From assembly GCF_014648435.1 (NCBI RefSeq), contig NZ_BMRC01000038.1, positions 1 to 64,000 of the forward strand: a DNA stretch of 64,000 nt, written 5' to 3'. Both the position numbers and the translations under genes were made by a program. Under the pieces are notes generated by a model. The model was not told the origin of the DNA and made no database searches. It worked only from the letters and a program-made list of their open reading frames with translations. Position 1 is the first letter of the stretch. Each line of letters starts with the position of its first letter. Below, one piece after another: positions 38,442 through 47,232 of the stretch. The stretch comes from Nonomuraea spiralis (lineage in GTDB: Bacteria; Actinomycetota; Actinomycetes; Streptosporangiales; Streptosporangiaceae).

Positions 38442-40496
38442 GTGCCAACGGCGCAGCCGCTCAGAACGGGGGACCCGCACAGACTCGGCGACTACGAGCT
38501 CGCCGGACGGCTGGGCGAGGGCGGCCAGGGCGCGGTGTTCCTCGGTTCGAGGGGTGGGGAGAGGTACGCGGTCAAGCTGCTGCACGGGCCCGTCGGGGAC
38601 GAACGCGGGGCGTTCCTGCGGGAGGTGGAGCTGGCCAAGCATGTTGCGCGGTTCTGCACGGCCCAGGTGATCGACGCCGGGTTCGACGAGGGCCGGCCGT
38701 ACATCGTGAGCGAGTACGTCGACGGGCCCTCGTTGCACCGGGAGGTCTCGCTGACCGGGCCGCGCCACGGCGGCGCGCTGGAGCGGCTGGCGGTCGGCAC
38801 CGCGACCGCGCTGGCCGCGATCCACCGGGCGGGCATCGTGCACCGGGACTTCAAGCCGCAGAACGTGTTGCTCGGCCCCGACGGGCCGCGGGTGATCGAT
38901 TTCGGCCTGGCCAGGGCGCTGGACGCGGCGGCCACGGTGACGAACAGGGGGGTCGGCACTCCGGCGTACATGGCTCCCGAGCAGATCACCGCCTCTGCCG
39001 TGACCGGGGCGGCCGACGTGTTCTCCTGGGGCGCGACGATGTGCTTCGCGGCCAACGCGAGCGCGCCGTTCGGGCAGGACTCGGTGGCGCCGGTGCTGCA
39101 CCGCATCCTGACCGCGCCGCCGGAGCTGGGACGTCTGGACGGGCGGCTGCGGGTGCTGGTCGCCGCCTGCCTGGACAAGGACGTCAGGAACCGGCCGACC
39201 AGCAGGGAACTGCTGTTCGCGCTGCTGGGCGACTCGAACGAGACCCCCGCCGAAACACCGGGGCCGCCGCCGGGTTCGGTGCCGGGCCTGCCGTCGGGTC
39301 CGCCGTCGGGTTCGGCGTACGGGTACGTGCCGCTGGTGCCCGGGCAGCGGCCGTCCGTGCCGCTGGCCGAGCCGGAGGCGACCGGCGCGGCCGATGCCTA
39401 CCGCCTGCGCTCCCGGACGGGCCGCGCTCCCGACGGCCCCACCTCGAGCACCCCGGGCACTCCGACCGCCCCGGGCATGTCGGGCGGGATGGGGGCGTCG
39501 GGCGGGGGGAGGGGGCGGCGGGCTGGGTGGGGGCGCGCTGAGTGGGTGCGGGCGGGGTGGGTGCGGGCGGTCGTGGCGGTGTGCGCGGCCCTGGCCGTGA
39601 CCGGGGTCGTGCTGCTCACCGTGATCGTGCCCGCGGTCTCCGGCGGCCACCGTTCCGGCCAGGCGGCGGGGGCGTTGCCGTCCGCGCCGTCCAGGTTGTC
39701 CTCGTCGTCAGCGTTGTCCCCGTCGAGCTCGTCCCCGGCGCGCCCGGCGGCGTCCGCCTCCTCGCGGCCGGTGGGCAGGCCGTCGGAGCGGGAGCGCGTA
39801 CCGACCGCCGAGCCTCCCTCGGCGCGGCCGGTGACGACGGTCGCGGTGCCGTCGCTGACGGGTCTGGACCGGGCCGACGCGGCCAAGGCCGTCAAGCGCG
39901 CCGGGCTGACGGTCGGCGTGGTCACCGAGTCCGACTCGCCGCAGGCGATCGGCCAGGTGCTCGGCAGCACCCCGGCGGCCGGCACGGTGGTGGACCGGGG
40001 GAGCGCGGTCGCGCTGCGGGTGTCGGCGGGGGTGGTGGTGCCGTCCGTCGCCGGGCGGCAGCGCAAGGCCGCCGAGGCGGCGCTCGCCGCCGCCGGGCTG
40101 GAGGCCGGCGCGGTCACCCGCGCCTGCTCCGACCAGCCGGACGGCCAGGTCCTCGCCACCCGGCCCGAGGCCGGCGCCCGGGTGTCCGGCGGCGCCGCGG
40201 TGGCGCTCACCCTGGCCCGCCAGGGCGTCGAGGTGCCGTCCGTCGTGGGACTGTCCCGCGCCGACGGCAGGGCCGACCTGGTCGCGGCCGGGTTCACGGT
40301 ACGGGCCCGCACCCAGGTCGTGGACGACGACTCCAAGGCGGACACCGTACTGAGCCAGAGCCTCGCCCCCGGGACCTGCGCCGGGTCCGGCGACGTGGTC
40401 GTGATCACGGTTGGCGTCGCCGCCCAGTCGGGCGGCCCCGAGGAGCCCACGCAGACCCCGACCGGCCCCGCCACCGACCCCACGGCGGGGCCGTAG
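38442..40496 (+). CDS. PASTA-domain Ser/Thr protein kinase (PknB-like)
   Basis: 684 residues from a GTG. Kinase domain about 16-270: GEGGQGAVFLG, AVKLL (Lys about 45), VHRDFKPQNVLL (HRDF instead of HRDL), IDFGLARAL and GTPAYMAPEQ. A Pro/Gly/Ser-rich stretch precedes one membrane helix (VAVCAALAVTGVVLLTVIVP, about 382-401). Outside the cell are three PASTA-like units beginning VAVPSLTGLDRADAAKAVKR, VVVPSVAGRQRKAAEAALAA and VEVPSVVGLSRADGRADLVA. PASTA kinases respond to peptidoglycan fragments or lipid II and control growth and division. This gene is not in the usual pbpA-rodA-pknB cluster, so it is an additional paralogue. The nearly identical kinase cores of the two neighbours point to tandem duplication. 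Confidence 0.9.
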   Translation: MPTAQPLRTGDPHRLGDYELAGRLGEGGQGAVFLGSRGGERYAVKLLHGPVGDERGAFLREVELAKHVARFCTAQVIDAGFDEGRPYIVSEYVDGPSLHREVSLTGPRHGGALERLAVGTATALAAIHRAGIVHRDFKPQNVLLGPDGPRVIDFGLARALDAAATVTNRGVGTPAYMAPEQITASAVTGAADVFSWGATMCFAANASAPFGQDSVAPVLHRILTAPPELGRLDGRLRVLVAACLDKDVRNRPTSRELLFALLGDSNETPAETPGPPPGSVPGLPSGPPSGSAYGYVPLVPGQRPSVPLAEPEATGAADAYRLRSRTGRAPDGPTSSTPGTPTAPGMSGGMGASGGGRGRRAGWGRAEWVRAGWVRAVVAVCAALAVTGVVLLTVIVPAVSGGHRSGQAAGALPSAPSRLSSSSALSPSSSSPARPAASASSRPVGRPSERERVPTAEPPSARPVTTVAVPSLTGLDRADAAKAVKRAGLTVGVVTESDSPQAIGQVLGSTPAAGTVVDRGSAVALRVSAGVVVPSVAGRQRKAAEAALAAAGLEAGAVTRACSDQPDGQVLATRPEAGARVSGGAAVALTLARQGVEVPSVVGLSRADGRADLVAAGFTVRARTQVVDDDSKADTVLSQSLAPGTCAGSGDVVVITVGVAAQSGGPEEPTQTPTGPATDPTAGP

Positions 40497-40511
40497 CCCC
40501 TCGGCCGCCCG

Positions 40512-41645
40512 TCAGGGGGCGGGGAGTGGGACGGTTTCGCCGGTCAGGCGGGAGTGTTCGGCGGCCCAGGCGATGAGGTGGCTGTGCAGGCTCTCGGCGG
40601 GCGAGGAGAGGATCGGGGAGCGGTCGCCGGTCTCGACCGCGGCCAGGAACGCCGCCACCAGGCCCTCGTCGCCCCCGCCGTGCCCGCCTCCCGCCGTCCC
40701 GTCGCCCGGCGGCCGGGTGTCCAGGGTCTCGGAACGGCCGGTGACGAAGTCGTGCACGGTCAGGTGGACGCCGTCGCCGTCGATCGAGCCGCGGGTTCCG
40801 AAGATCCGGGTCTGCCGGTGCCCGGACGGGGTGAAGGCGGTCATGGTGAACGAGGCCGTCGCCCCGCCGTCGAACTCCAGGTTCACGACCTGGTGGTCGA
40901 CCACGTCGTTGTCGCAGGCGTACACGCACCTGCCGTACGGGCCGGTGCGCAGGGCCTCCAGGACACCCTGTTCGGAGACGTCGTCGGTGAGCACCGACAG
41001 CGGCCAGACGTCCTGACCGGCGAGCGGCAGGTAGATGCGCGCGGCCGAGTACGGGCAGCCGGGCTCCACCGCGCAGTCGAGGCACCGGTCGGCGGCCCCG
41101 GCGGGCCGGTTCTCGGGACGGAAGTGGTGGAGGCCGCCGAAGGAGGAGACGCGGGTGACCCGCCGGCCCGTCAGGTGCACCAGCCAGTCGAGATCGTGGC
41201 ACGACTTGGCCAGCAACATGAACGTGGACTCGTCGGCCCTGCGCCAGTTGCCCCGCACGTACGAGTGGGCTTGGTGCCACCAGCCGACCGGCTCCAGGTG
41301 TTGCACGCTGACGACCTCGCCGACGCGCCCCGCGTCCAGCAGCTCCTTCAGAGCCCTCGTGTACGGCGTGTACCGCAGCACGTGGCACACCGCGAACACC
41401 GCCCCGGAACGTTCGGCGGCGGCCACGATGGCCCGGCAGTCGTCCTCGGTGACCGCCATCGGCTTCTCCAGCAGGATGTGGTAGCCCAGTTCGGCCAGGC
41501 GCAGCGCGGGCTCGACGTGCTCGCGGTCCTGGGTGGCGATGACGACCGCGTCCGCCTGGCGGGGCAGGGCGGCCAGCTCCCGCCAGTCCGCGTAGCCGGT
41601 CGCGCCGGGGAAACGCGCGCGGCGGCCGTCCAGCGGGAAGATCCG
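40512..41645 (-). pseudogene. 5'-truncated Gfo/Idh/MocA family oxidoreductase
   Basis: The open frame starts directly after the TAG of the TetR gene and reads RIFPLDGRRARFPGATGYAD, WRELAALPRQADAVVIATQD, REHVEPALRL, then GYHILLEKPMAVTEDDC. From there it is a normal Gfo/Idh/MocA protein (EKPM motif; LEPVGWWHQAHSYVRGNWRR; CLDCAVEPGCPYSA) to the end. The family's first strand with the GxGxxG dinucleotide motif, about 30-35 residues, is missing. No ATG, GTG or TTG occurs in frame before the ATG at 41459, which lies inside the EKPM motif and would give 315 residues without the NAD-binding start. A deletion that joined the end of the TetR gene to this gene is the simplest explanation. It is probably not functional unless another start is used. 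Confidence 0.7.
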
Positions 41646-42167
41646 CTAGAACGCCGGCGCGGACTCCAGCATGACCGCGACGACCTGCTCCTCGGGCAGG
41701 TCCATGGTCTTGACCACGCCCCACTGCAACGCCCCGAGCAGGGCCCAGCACCTGATCCTGGCCTCGGGCCCCGGGTCCGCGCCCGCGAGCTTGGCGAAGA
41801 TCTCGTCCCGGAACGTGCCGACGACCGCGCGTTCGGAGTCGGGCGGCACGGTGTCGTCGGCCGCCAGGTCCTCCATGAACAGGCGGATCACCGCGCGGTG
41901 CCGTACCGCGAAGACGACCAGGGCCTCGACGAACGCCTTCCGGTCGGGGAAGCCGGTGTCGAGCAGTGTGATCATCTCGGCGGCGGCGGGGGAGAGCAGT
42001 TCGGAGGCCAGGCGGTCCTTGGGGTGGAAGTGGTAGGCGACGGCGGTCTTGGTCAGCCCGACGGCGGCGGCGATGTCGGCCAGCGAGGTGCCCGCGTAGC
42101 CGCGCTCGGCGAACAGCTCGCGCGCGGCCGCCAGGATCCGGGAGCGGGTGTCGTCGGGTGTGGTCAT
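41646..42167 (-). CDS. TetR family transcriptional regulator
   Basis: 173 residues. Helix-turn-helix: TRSRILAAARELFAERGYAG then SLADIAAAVGLTKTAVAYHF with HPKDRLASELL. The C-terminus ends LPEEQVVAVMLESAPAF, close to the family's usual end, so at most a few residues are missing at the junction with the truncated oxidoreductase gene. A GTG at 42182 could extend it by five residues. It diverges from an MMPL transporter across a perfect 22-base palindrome and is likely its repressor. Confidence 0.85.
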   Translation of the reverse strand: MTTPDDTRSRILAAARELFAERGYAGTSLADIAAAVGLTKTAVAYHFHPKDRLASELLSPAAAEMITLLDTGFPDRKAFVEALVVFAVRHRAVIRLFMEDLAADDTVPPDSERAVVGTFRDEIFAKLAGADPGPEARIRCWALLGALQWGVVKTMDLPEEQVVAVMLESAPAF

Positions 42168-42219
42168 CGTCTCATTTCCCACGGGATCCGGAATTTCCGT
42201 TGTTCCCCGTTTTATCGTA

Positions 42220-42241
42220 GTCCTGTACGACCGTACAGGAC
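42220..42241. promoter_or_regulatory. TetR operator, perfect 10-2-10 palindrome
   Basis: The arms GTCCTGTACG and CGTACAGGAC match perfectly around a two-base centre, between the divergent TetR and MMPL genes and 25 bases before the MMPL start. This is a high-quality repressor site. Confidence 0.8.
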
Positions 42242-42265
42242 GGCCGTCGGGCAGGGGCGAGGACG

Positions 42266-44497
42266 ATGACGCGGTTTCTTGGACTGCTGGGTGGCTGGTG
42301 CGCGCGGCACGGGCGGATCGTACTGGCGTTATGGGTGGTCCTGGCCGCCGGCCTGATGGGCGGCAGCCTCGCGCTCGGCCGTCCGGTCAGCAACGACGCC
42401 TCCATCCCGGGCACCGACGCGCAACGCGCGCACGACCTCATGAAGGAGGGCTTCGGCCCCGGCTACGCCACCGGCGGAACCGTGCAGCTGCTCCTGTACT
42501 CCCCGGACGGCAAGCTCACCGAGGAGCCGCGCAAGCAGGCCGTCGAGCGCTCGGTCGCCGCGATGCGCACGATGCCGCACGTCGTGCAGGTGGACACGCC
42601 CTTCCGCAAGGGCGGCATCGCCTCGAACCTGCAGATCGGCGTGATCACCGTCAAGATGCAGGGCAACGACCCCGACAAGGCGGGCGAGACCACGCAGGCT
42701 CTGGCCGACGCCGCGGCCCCCGCCAGGGACGCCGGGCTGGAAGTGGTGGCCGCCGACGACTCCAACCCGGCCAGCAAGGAGATCAAGACCGGGCCGAGCG
42801 AGGTCATCGGGGTGATCTGCGCGCTGCTCGTGCTGGTCTTCGCGTTCGGGACGCTGGTGGCCGCGATGGTGCCGATCTTCGCCGCGCTGGTCAGCGTCGC
42901 GACCGGGCTCGGCGTGATCGGCCTGCTCGGGTACGTCGTGGACATGCCCAAGCAGGCCGGGATCATGTCCACGATGATCGGGCTCGGCGTCGGCATCGAC
43001 TACGCGCTGTTCCTGTTGTCGCGGCACCGCAAGCTGCTGGCCGACGGAGTGCCGGTGGTGGAGTCCGTACGCCGGACGGTGGCCAGCTCGGGCGGGGCCG
43101 TCGTGTTCGCCGGCGGCACGGTGATCATCGCGTTGAGCGCGCTGATGCTGGCCGGGTTCCCGCTGCTGAGCACGCTCGGCTGGGTGACCGGCATCTCCGT
43201 CGTCTTCGCCGTGCTCACCTCGGTCACGCTCGTGCCCGCCCTGCTCGGGCTGCTCGGCCATCGCGTCAACGCGCTCAGGATTCCGCTGGTGCGCGGGCGT
43301 TCGTCCACCCGAGGCGGGGGCTCCGGCTGGGCCGGGCTCGGCGCGTGGGTGGCCCGCAGGCCGTGGCGGGTGCTGATCGGCAGCGTCCTCGTGCTCGCCG
43401 CGCTGGCCGCGCCCGCGCTGGCGCTGAAGCTGGGGCCCCTGGACGAGGGGTACGCGGCCAAGGACTCGCCGGGGCGGCGGGCGTACGAGCTGATGGCCAC
43501 GGCCTTCGGGCCCGGCAGCAACGGCCCGCTGATCGTGGTCGCCGAGCTGCCGGAGAAGGTGTCCGGCGCCGGGGACGCGACCGTGAAGCGGATCGCGGAC
43601 GAGGTCGCCGGCATCGACGGGGTCGCCCACGTGTCCGACCCGAAGGTCAACTCCTCCGGCCGCTCGGTCCTGCTCCAGACGATCAGCGACTACGCGCCGA
43701 GCGACCCGCAGGCGGCCGAGGTGGTCAGGCGGGTCAGGGACGTCTCGATCCCGGGCGTCCAGGTGCACGTCGGCGGCAAGGTGGCCGGCCTGACCGACGC
43801 CGGCGACCGCATGGCGGAACGCACCCCGCTGGTCATCGGCGTGGTCGTGCTGCTGAGCGCCCTGCTCCTGCTGCTCGCCTTCCGCGCGCCCGTCGTCGCG
43901 GTCAAGGCCGCGGTGATGAACCTGGTGTCCCTGGGGGCCGCGTTCGGCGCGCTGGCGCTGGTGTTCTCGATCGGCCTCGGCAGCGGCCTGGTCGGCATGG
44001 ACGCCCCGGCGGACTCCTCCTACCTCCAGACACTGTTCTTCTCGGTACCGATCGAGAGTTACGTGCCGCTGATGTTGTTCGCGGTGTTGTTCGGCCTGTC
44101 GATGGACTACGAGGTGTTCCTGCTGACCGCGGTGCGGCAGGCCCACGTCCGGCACGGCGACAACAGCCGGGCGGTGGCCGAGGGGCTCGGCTCGACCGGA
44201 CGGGTCATCACCTCGGCCGCTCTGATCATGGTCGCGGTGTTCGTGGCGTTCATCGCCTATCCGGACGCGATGGTCAAGACGTTCGGCGTGGGGCTGGCCG
44301 TGGCCATCGCGGTGGACGCGACCGTCATCCGCGGGTTCCTCGTACCGGCCACGATGGTGTTGCTCGGGCGGGCCAACTGGTGGTGCCCGCGCTGGCTGGA
44401 CCGCCTGCTGCCGAACCTGTCGGTCGAGGGGCACGAGGAGGAGGACCCGGCTCCCCGGGCAGGGCGCGCGCAGGAGCCGGTGGGCGCCGGTCGCTAG
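42266..44497 (+). CDS. MMPL family membrane transporter
   Basis: 743 residues with two repeats of the RND/MMPL layout. An N-terminal helix (IVLALWVVLAAGLMGGSLAL) is followed by a soluble loop, then a helix block (about 185-360) containing the proton-relay type GLGVGIDYALFLLSRHRK. The second helix, loop and block follow, with LFGLSMDYEVFLLTAVR as the matching signature in the C-terminal half. MMPL proteins export lipids, siderophores or drugs using the proton gradient. Divergence from a TetR gene with an operator suggests inducible efflux. The short basic C-terminus is hydrophilic. Confidence 0.88.
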   Translation: MTRFLGLLGGWCARHGRIVLALWVVLAAGLMGGSLALGRPVSNDASIPGTDAQRAHDLMKEGFGPGYATGGTVQLLLYSPDGKLTEEPRKQAVERSVAAMRTMPHVVQVDTPFRKGGIASNLQIGVITVKMQGNDPDKAGETTQALADAAAPARDAGLEVVAADDSNPASKEIKTGPSEVIGVICALLVLVFAFGTLVAAMVPIFAALVSVATGLGVIGLLGYVVDMPKQAGIMSTMIGLGVGIDYALFLLSRHRKLLADGVPVVESVRRTVASSGGAVVFAGGTVIIALSALMLAGFPLLSTLGWVTGISVVFAVLTSVTLVPALLGLLGHRVNALRIPLVRGRSSTRGGGSGWAGLGAWVARRPWRVLIGSVLVLAALAAPALALKLGPLDEGYAAKDSPGRRAYELMATAFGPGSNGPLIVVAELPEKVSGAGDATVKRIADEVAGIDGVAHVSDPKVNSSGRSVLLQTISDYAPSDPQAAEVVRRVRDVSIPGVQVHVGGKVAGLTDAGDRMAERTPLVIGVVVLLSALLLLLAFRAPVVAVKAAVMNLVSLGAAFGALALVFSIGLGSGLVGMDAPADSSYLQTLFFSVPIESYVPLMLFAVLFGLSMDYEVFLLTAVRQAHVRHGDNSRAVAEGLGSTGRVITSAALIMVAVFVAFIAYPDAMVKTFGVGLAVAIAVDATVIRGFLVPATMVLLGRANWWCPRWLDRLLPNLSVEGHEEEDPAPRAGRAQEPVGAGR

Positions 44498-44540
44498 GGT
44501 GCCGGATTCCGTGACGCGGCCGTCGCGGGGTCGGTCGGGG

Positions 44541-44873
44541 TCAGTCGGGGTCGTCGACGTGGCAGGCCGGGACCCAGCCGACGACCCCGGTGGCCGCGTC
44601 GGTGCCGTGGTGCCACAGGGTGCTGTCGTACAGGTCGTCGCACTGGTACCGCTCGTGTTCCTCCGAGTAGTCGGAGTCGAAGCCGTCGCCGGGGCGGCCC
44701 ACGCCCACCTGGGCCGCGCCGCCCTTGGGCTCGCTCCAGATCGCCACCTCCGGGCTGCGGAAGTCGTAGCGGTAGCGGGCCTCGGCGGGGCCGGCGCCGC
44801 CCATGGTCAGGGCCGCGAGCAGGCCGGCCGCGACGGCTCCCCGCGCGAGGGTGCGCTCACTGTGGGCTTTCAC
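44541..44873 (-). CDS. Small secreted protein, unknown
   Basis: 110 residues. MKAHSERTLARGAVAAGLLA and the following hydrophobic residues to GPAEA form a signal peptide (cut near residue 32). The mature part (YRYDFRSPEVAIWSEPKGGA, then GVVGWVPACHVDDPD) resembles a small SH3-like fold with two cysteines (YQCDD and PACHV), a common extracellular module in actinomycetes. Its role is unknown. It sits 44 bases beyond the MMPL gene, convergent with it. Confidence 0.65.
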   Translation of the reverse strand: MKAHSERTLARGAVAAGLLAALTMGGAGPAEARYRYDFRSPEVAIWSEPKGGAAQVGVGRPGDGFDSDYSEEHERYQCDDLYDSTLWHHGTDAATGVVGWVPACHVDDPD

Positions 44874-44890
44874 CCGCTCACAGTACGCGC

Positions 44891-45535
44891 TCAGGCGAGC
44901 CCGCGCCCGGAGCGCCGCCAGCCGATCAGGCCGCCGTCCAGCGGGCGGGCGTCGAAGCCGCGTTCGCGCAGCAGGCGTACGGCCTCGGGCGAGACCACGC
45001 AGTACGGTCCGCCGCAGTAGGCCACGATCCGGGCGTCGGCCGGCAGCTCGTCCAGGTGGTGCTCCAGCTCCTCCAGGGGCACCGAGACCGCGCCCGGCAC
45101 GTGCCCCTTCGCGTACGCGGACGCCGCCCGTACGTCGATGATCACCGTGTCGGGGTCGGCGAGCCTTTCGGCCAGCTCGTCCGCCGTGACGCCGGCCAGG
45201 TCGCCCAGCCGCTCCTGTACGGCCCCGCGCAGGTCGGACAGCCGGTCGTGGGCGAAGTGCTGGAGGGTGCCCAGGAAACGCGAGACCTGCTCGTCGGCCA
45301 GCCGGTAGCGCACCCGCGTGCCGTCCCTGCTGCTGGTGACCAGGTGGGCCGCGCGCAGGTGCTGGAGCTGGGCCGAGGTGTTCTTGAGCGGTACGCCCGC
45401 CGCCTCGGCCAGCTCCTCGACCGTACGCTCGCTCTGGTCGAGCACGTCGAGCAGCCGCAGCCGCACCGGGTTGGACAGCGCCTTGCCGATGCGGGCCAGG
45501 TGCCGGTAGATCGGCTCCTCCGGGAACTCCGGCAT
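44891..45535 (-). CDS. ArsR-type regulator fused to a rhodanese domain
   Basis: 214 residues. The ArsR winged helix spans about 10-95 (LARIGKALSNPVRLRLLDVL, VEELAEAAGVPLKNTSAQLQ, HLRAAHLVTSSRDGTRVRYR). The rhodanese domain spans about 115-214 (LADPDTVIIDVRAASAYAKG, HVPGAVSVPLEELEHHLDEL), with an active-site Cys in IVAYCGGPYCVVSPEAVRLL. ArsR-rhodanese proteins sense reactive sulfur species or related thiol stress in known cases. The ATG shares one base with the cupin stop (TGATG), so the two are coupled. An AT-rich inverted repeat before the operon is the likely binding site. Confidence 0.85.
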   Translation of the reverse strand: MPEFPEEPIYRHLARIGKALSNPVRLRLLDVLDQSERTVEELAEAAGVPLKNTSAQLQHLRAAHLVTSSRDGTRVRYRLADEQVSRFLGTLQHFAHDRLSDLRGAVQERLGDLAGVTADELAERLADPDTVIIDVRAASAYAKGHVPGAVSVPLEELEHHLDELPADARIVAYCGGPYCVVSPEAVRLLRERGFDARPLDGGLIGWRRSGRGLA

Positions 45536-46026
45536 CAGGCCGGGTACTGGTCGTGGCGCAGCCAGAGCTCGGTCCACTCCTCGGGGCTGAGCTCCCGGCC
45601 GGTGACGGAGATCTCGGCCAGCTCCTCGAAGTACGCCTCGCGCGGCGCGCCGGGCGTGAAGAGGATCAACATCGAGGCCGGTTCGCCCGACTCGTTGCGG
45701 AAGGCGTGGATGCCGCCCTCCGGCAGGTGCAGGAAGTCGCCCGGCCGGCCGTCGGTCCACTTGATCCCGTCGTAGAGGCGCACGGTGCCCGACAACACGT
45801 AGAACGACTCGGTGATCGTGCGGTGGAAGTGCGGGGCCGGGCCGCTGGGGCGCGGGCCCATCTCCCACCGGTACAGGCCGAAGGCGCCGTTCGTCGAGCC
45901 GCCCGTGCCCAGGTAGTGGACGTTGGTGCCGCTCTTCATCGCCAGGTCGGGGGCGGCGTCGGCCAGGCGCAGGGTGCCGTTGGTCGTGCCGGATTCGGCC
46001 AGGTAGCGCTGCTCGGGGTACGACAT
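45535..46026 (-). CDS. Cupin domain protein
   Basis: 163 residues. The cupin core carries PAPHFHRTITESFYVLSGTV and PGDFLHLPEGGIHAFRNESG, with histidines and a glutamate in the metal-binding pattern HxHx(n)E...H. It could be a small dioxygenase or isomerase, or a sulfur-handling protein in view of its partner. GGAGG lies eight bases before the ATG. It is the first gene of the cupin and ArsR-rhodanese operon. The substrate is unknown. Confidence 0.8.
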   Translation of the reverse strand: MSYPEQRYLAESGTTNGTLRLADAAPDLAMKSGTNVHYLGTGGSTNGAFGLYRWEMGPRPSGPAPHFHRTITESFYVLSGTVRLYDGIKWTDGRPGDFLHLPEGGIHAFRNESGEPASMLILFTPGAPREAYFEELAEISVTGRELSPEEWTELWLRHDQYPA

Positions 46027-46040
46027 GGGGAAATCCTCCA

Positions 46041-46064
46041 ATATTCCAAAGAAAGTTAGAATAT
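46041..46064. promoter_or_regulatory. ArsR operator candidate, AT-rich inverted repeat
   Basis: ATATTC and GAATAT around a 12-base spacer, 15 bases before the cupin start and in an AT-rich patch that contrasts with the surrounding GC-rich DNA. ArsR-family regulators commonly bind AT-containing inverted repeats of this size, so it is the likely autoregulatory site of the ArsR-rhodanese protein. Confidence 0.65.
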
Positions 46065-46088
46065 AGGAAGATCGGCCCGAGTGCGTCC

Positions 46089-47177
46089 TCAGAACGTGAT
46101 GACCGTGCGGGCGACCGTGCCCTGGCGTACGTGGGCGACGGCCTCGTTGATCCGGTCGAGGGGCAGGCGTTCGGTGATCAGGCCGTCGAGGTCGAGCCGG
46201 CCGCGCAGGTACTGGGCGGCCAGCATGGGCAGGTCGCGGTGGGGCGCGGCGTCGCCGCCCTGGGTGCCCATGAGGCGGCGGGAGGAGAACAGCAGGCCGG
46301 TGTCCAGCTCCATCGGGTGGCCCTGGGGCGGGCTGCCGACCATGACCGTGGTCCCGCCCGGCTGGGTGGCGGCGAACGCCCGCGCCAGCACGCCGGGCAC
46401 GCCGGTCGCGTCGAAGGCGTAGTCGACGCCGCCGCGGACCAGCGCGCCCACCTGGCGGGGCAGGTCGCCGGCGGTGAGCAGGTGGGTGGCGCCGAAGCGT
46501 TCGGCCAGCTTGAGCTTCTGCTCGGCCACGTCCGCGGCGATGATCGTGGTCGCGCCGGCCAGCACCGCGCCCTGGATGACGTTGAGTCCCACGCCGCCGC
46601 AGCCCACCACCAGGACCGAGGCGCCCGGCGGCACCTCGGCCACGTTCAGGACCGCGCCCACGCCGGTGATCACGCCGCAGGCCAGCAGGCACATGGCGTC
46701 GAAGGGGGCGTCCTTGGCGATCTTCACGCACATGGCCTCGGTGACCACCGCGTACTCGGCGAAGGAGCCGATGCCGATGAAACGGCGGGTCTCCCGGCCG
46801 TCCAGGGTGATCCGGGGCGGGCCGCCCATGATGGTCGGCAGCCGCAGCGGGCCCGAGCACAGGTGGAAGCGGCCCGAGCCGCAGTGGCGGCAGTGTCCGC
46901 AGGGGCCGCTCATGGCGATGATGACGTGGTCGTCCGGCCTGACGGTGGTGACGCCCGCGCCGACGCTCTCCACGACGCCCGCGCTCTCGTGCCCGAGGAT
47001 GAACGGCGGCGCGGCCACCACCGGGCTCTTGCCGTCGATGGCCTTGAGGTCGGAGCCGCACACGCCCGACGCCCTGATCCGGACGCGCACCTCGCCGGGC
47101 CCGGGGTCGTCGATCTCCACGTCGCGGATCTCCATGGGCTCGTGGAACCCGGTCAGCACGGCCGCGCGCATCAGCAT
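46089..47177 (-). CDS. Zinc-dependent alcohol dehydrogenase (MDR family)
   Basis: 362 residues. Catalytic zinc ligands: Cys in ASGVCGSDLKAIDGK and the His/Glu pair in PFILGHESAGVVE. Structural zinc cysteines: GPCGHCRHCGSGRFHLC. The NAD(P) motif is VLVVGCGGVGLNVIQGAVLA, and the end VRQGTVARTVITF is typical. It oxidises an alcohol or reduces an aldehyde with a nicotinamide cofactor. A second ATG lies six bases in. It diverges from the ABC importer operon over a region holding two copies of the shared 17-bp motif, suggesting that it belongs to the same catabolic regulon. Confidence 0.88.
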   Translation of the reverse strand: MLMRAAVLTGFHEPMEIRDVEIDDPGPGEVRVRIRASGVCGSDLKAIDGKSPVVAAPPFILGHESAGVVESVGAGVTTVRPDDHVIIAMSGPCGHCRHCGSGRFHLCSGPLRLPTIMGGPPRITLDGRETRRFIGIGSFAEYAVVTEAMCVKIAKDAPFDAMCLLACGVITGVGAVLNVAEVPPGASVLVVGCGGVGLNVIQGAVLAGATTIIAADVAEQKLKLAERFGATHLLTAGDLPRQVGALVRGGVDYAFDATGVPGVLARAFAATQPGGTTVMVGSPPQGHPMELDTGLLFSSRRLMGTQGGDAAPHRDLPMLAAQYLRGRLDLDGLITERLPLDRINEAVAHVRQGTVARTVITF

Positions 47178-47201
47178 GCGCCCACGCTAGCCCGGGGCGC
47201 C

Positions 47202-47225
47202 GCTTGCGAGCAAGCGGTTGCTCGG
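47202..47225. promoter_or_regulatory. Shared 17-bp motif, site B, with overlapping palindromes
   Basis: AGCAAGCGGTTGCTCGG occupies 47209-47225. Within it CGAGCAA-GCGG-TTGCTCG is a perfect 7-4-7 inverted repeat (47207-47224), and GCTTGC-GA-GCAAGC (47202-47215) overlaps it on the left. The site lies just upstream of the -35 of the ABC operon and 25 bases from the alcohol dehydrogenase start. Confidence 0.65.
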
Positions 47226-47232
47226 GAGCCCG

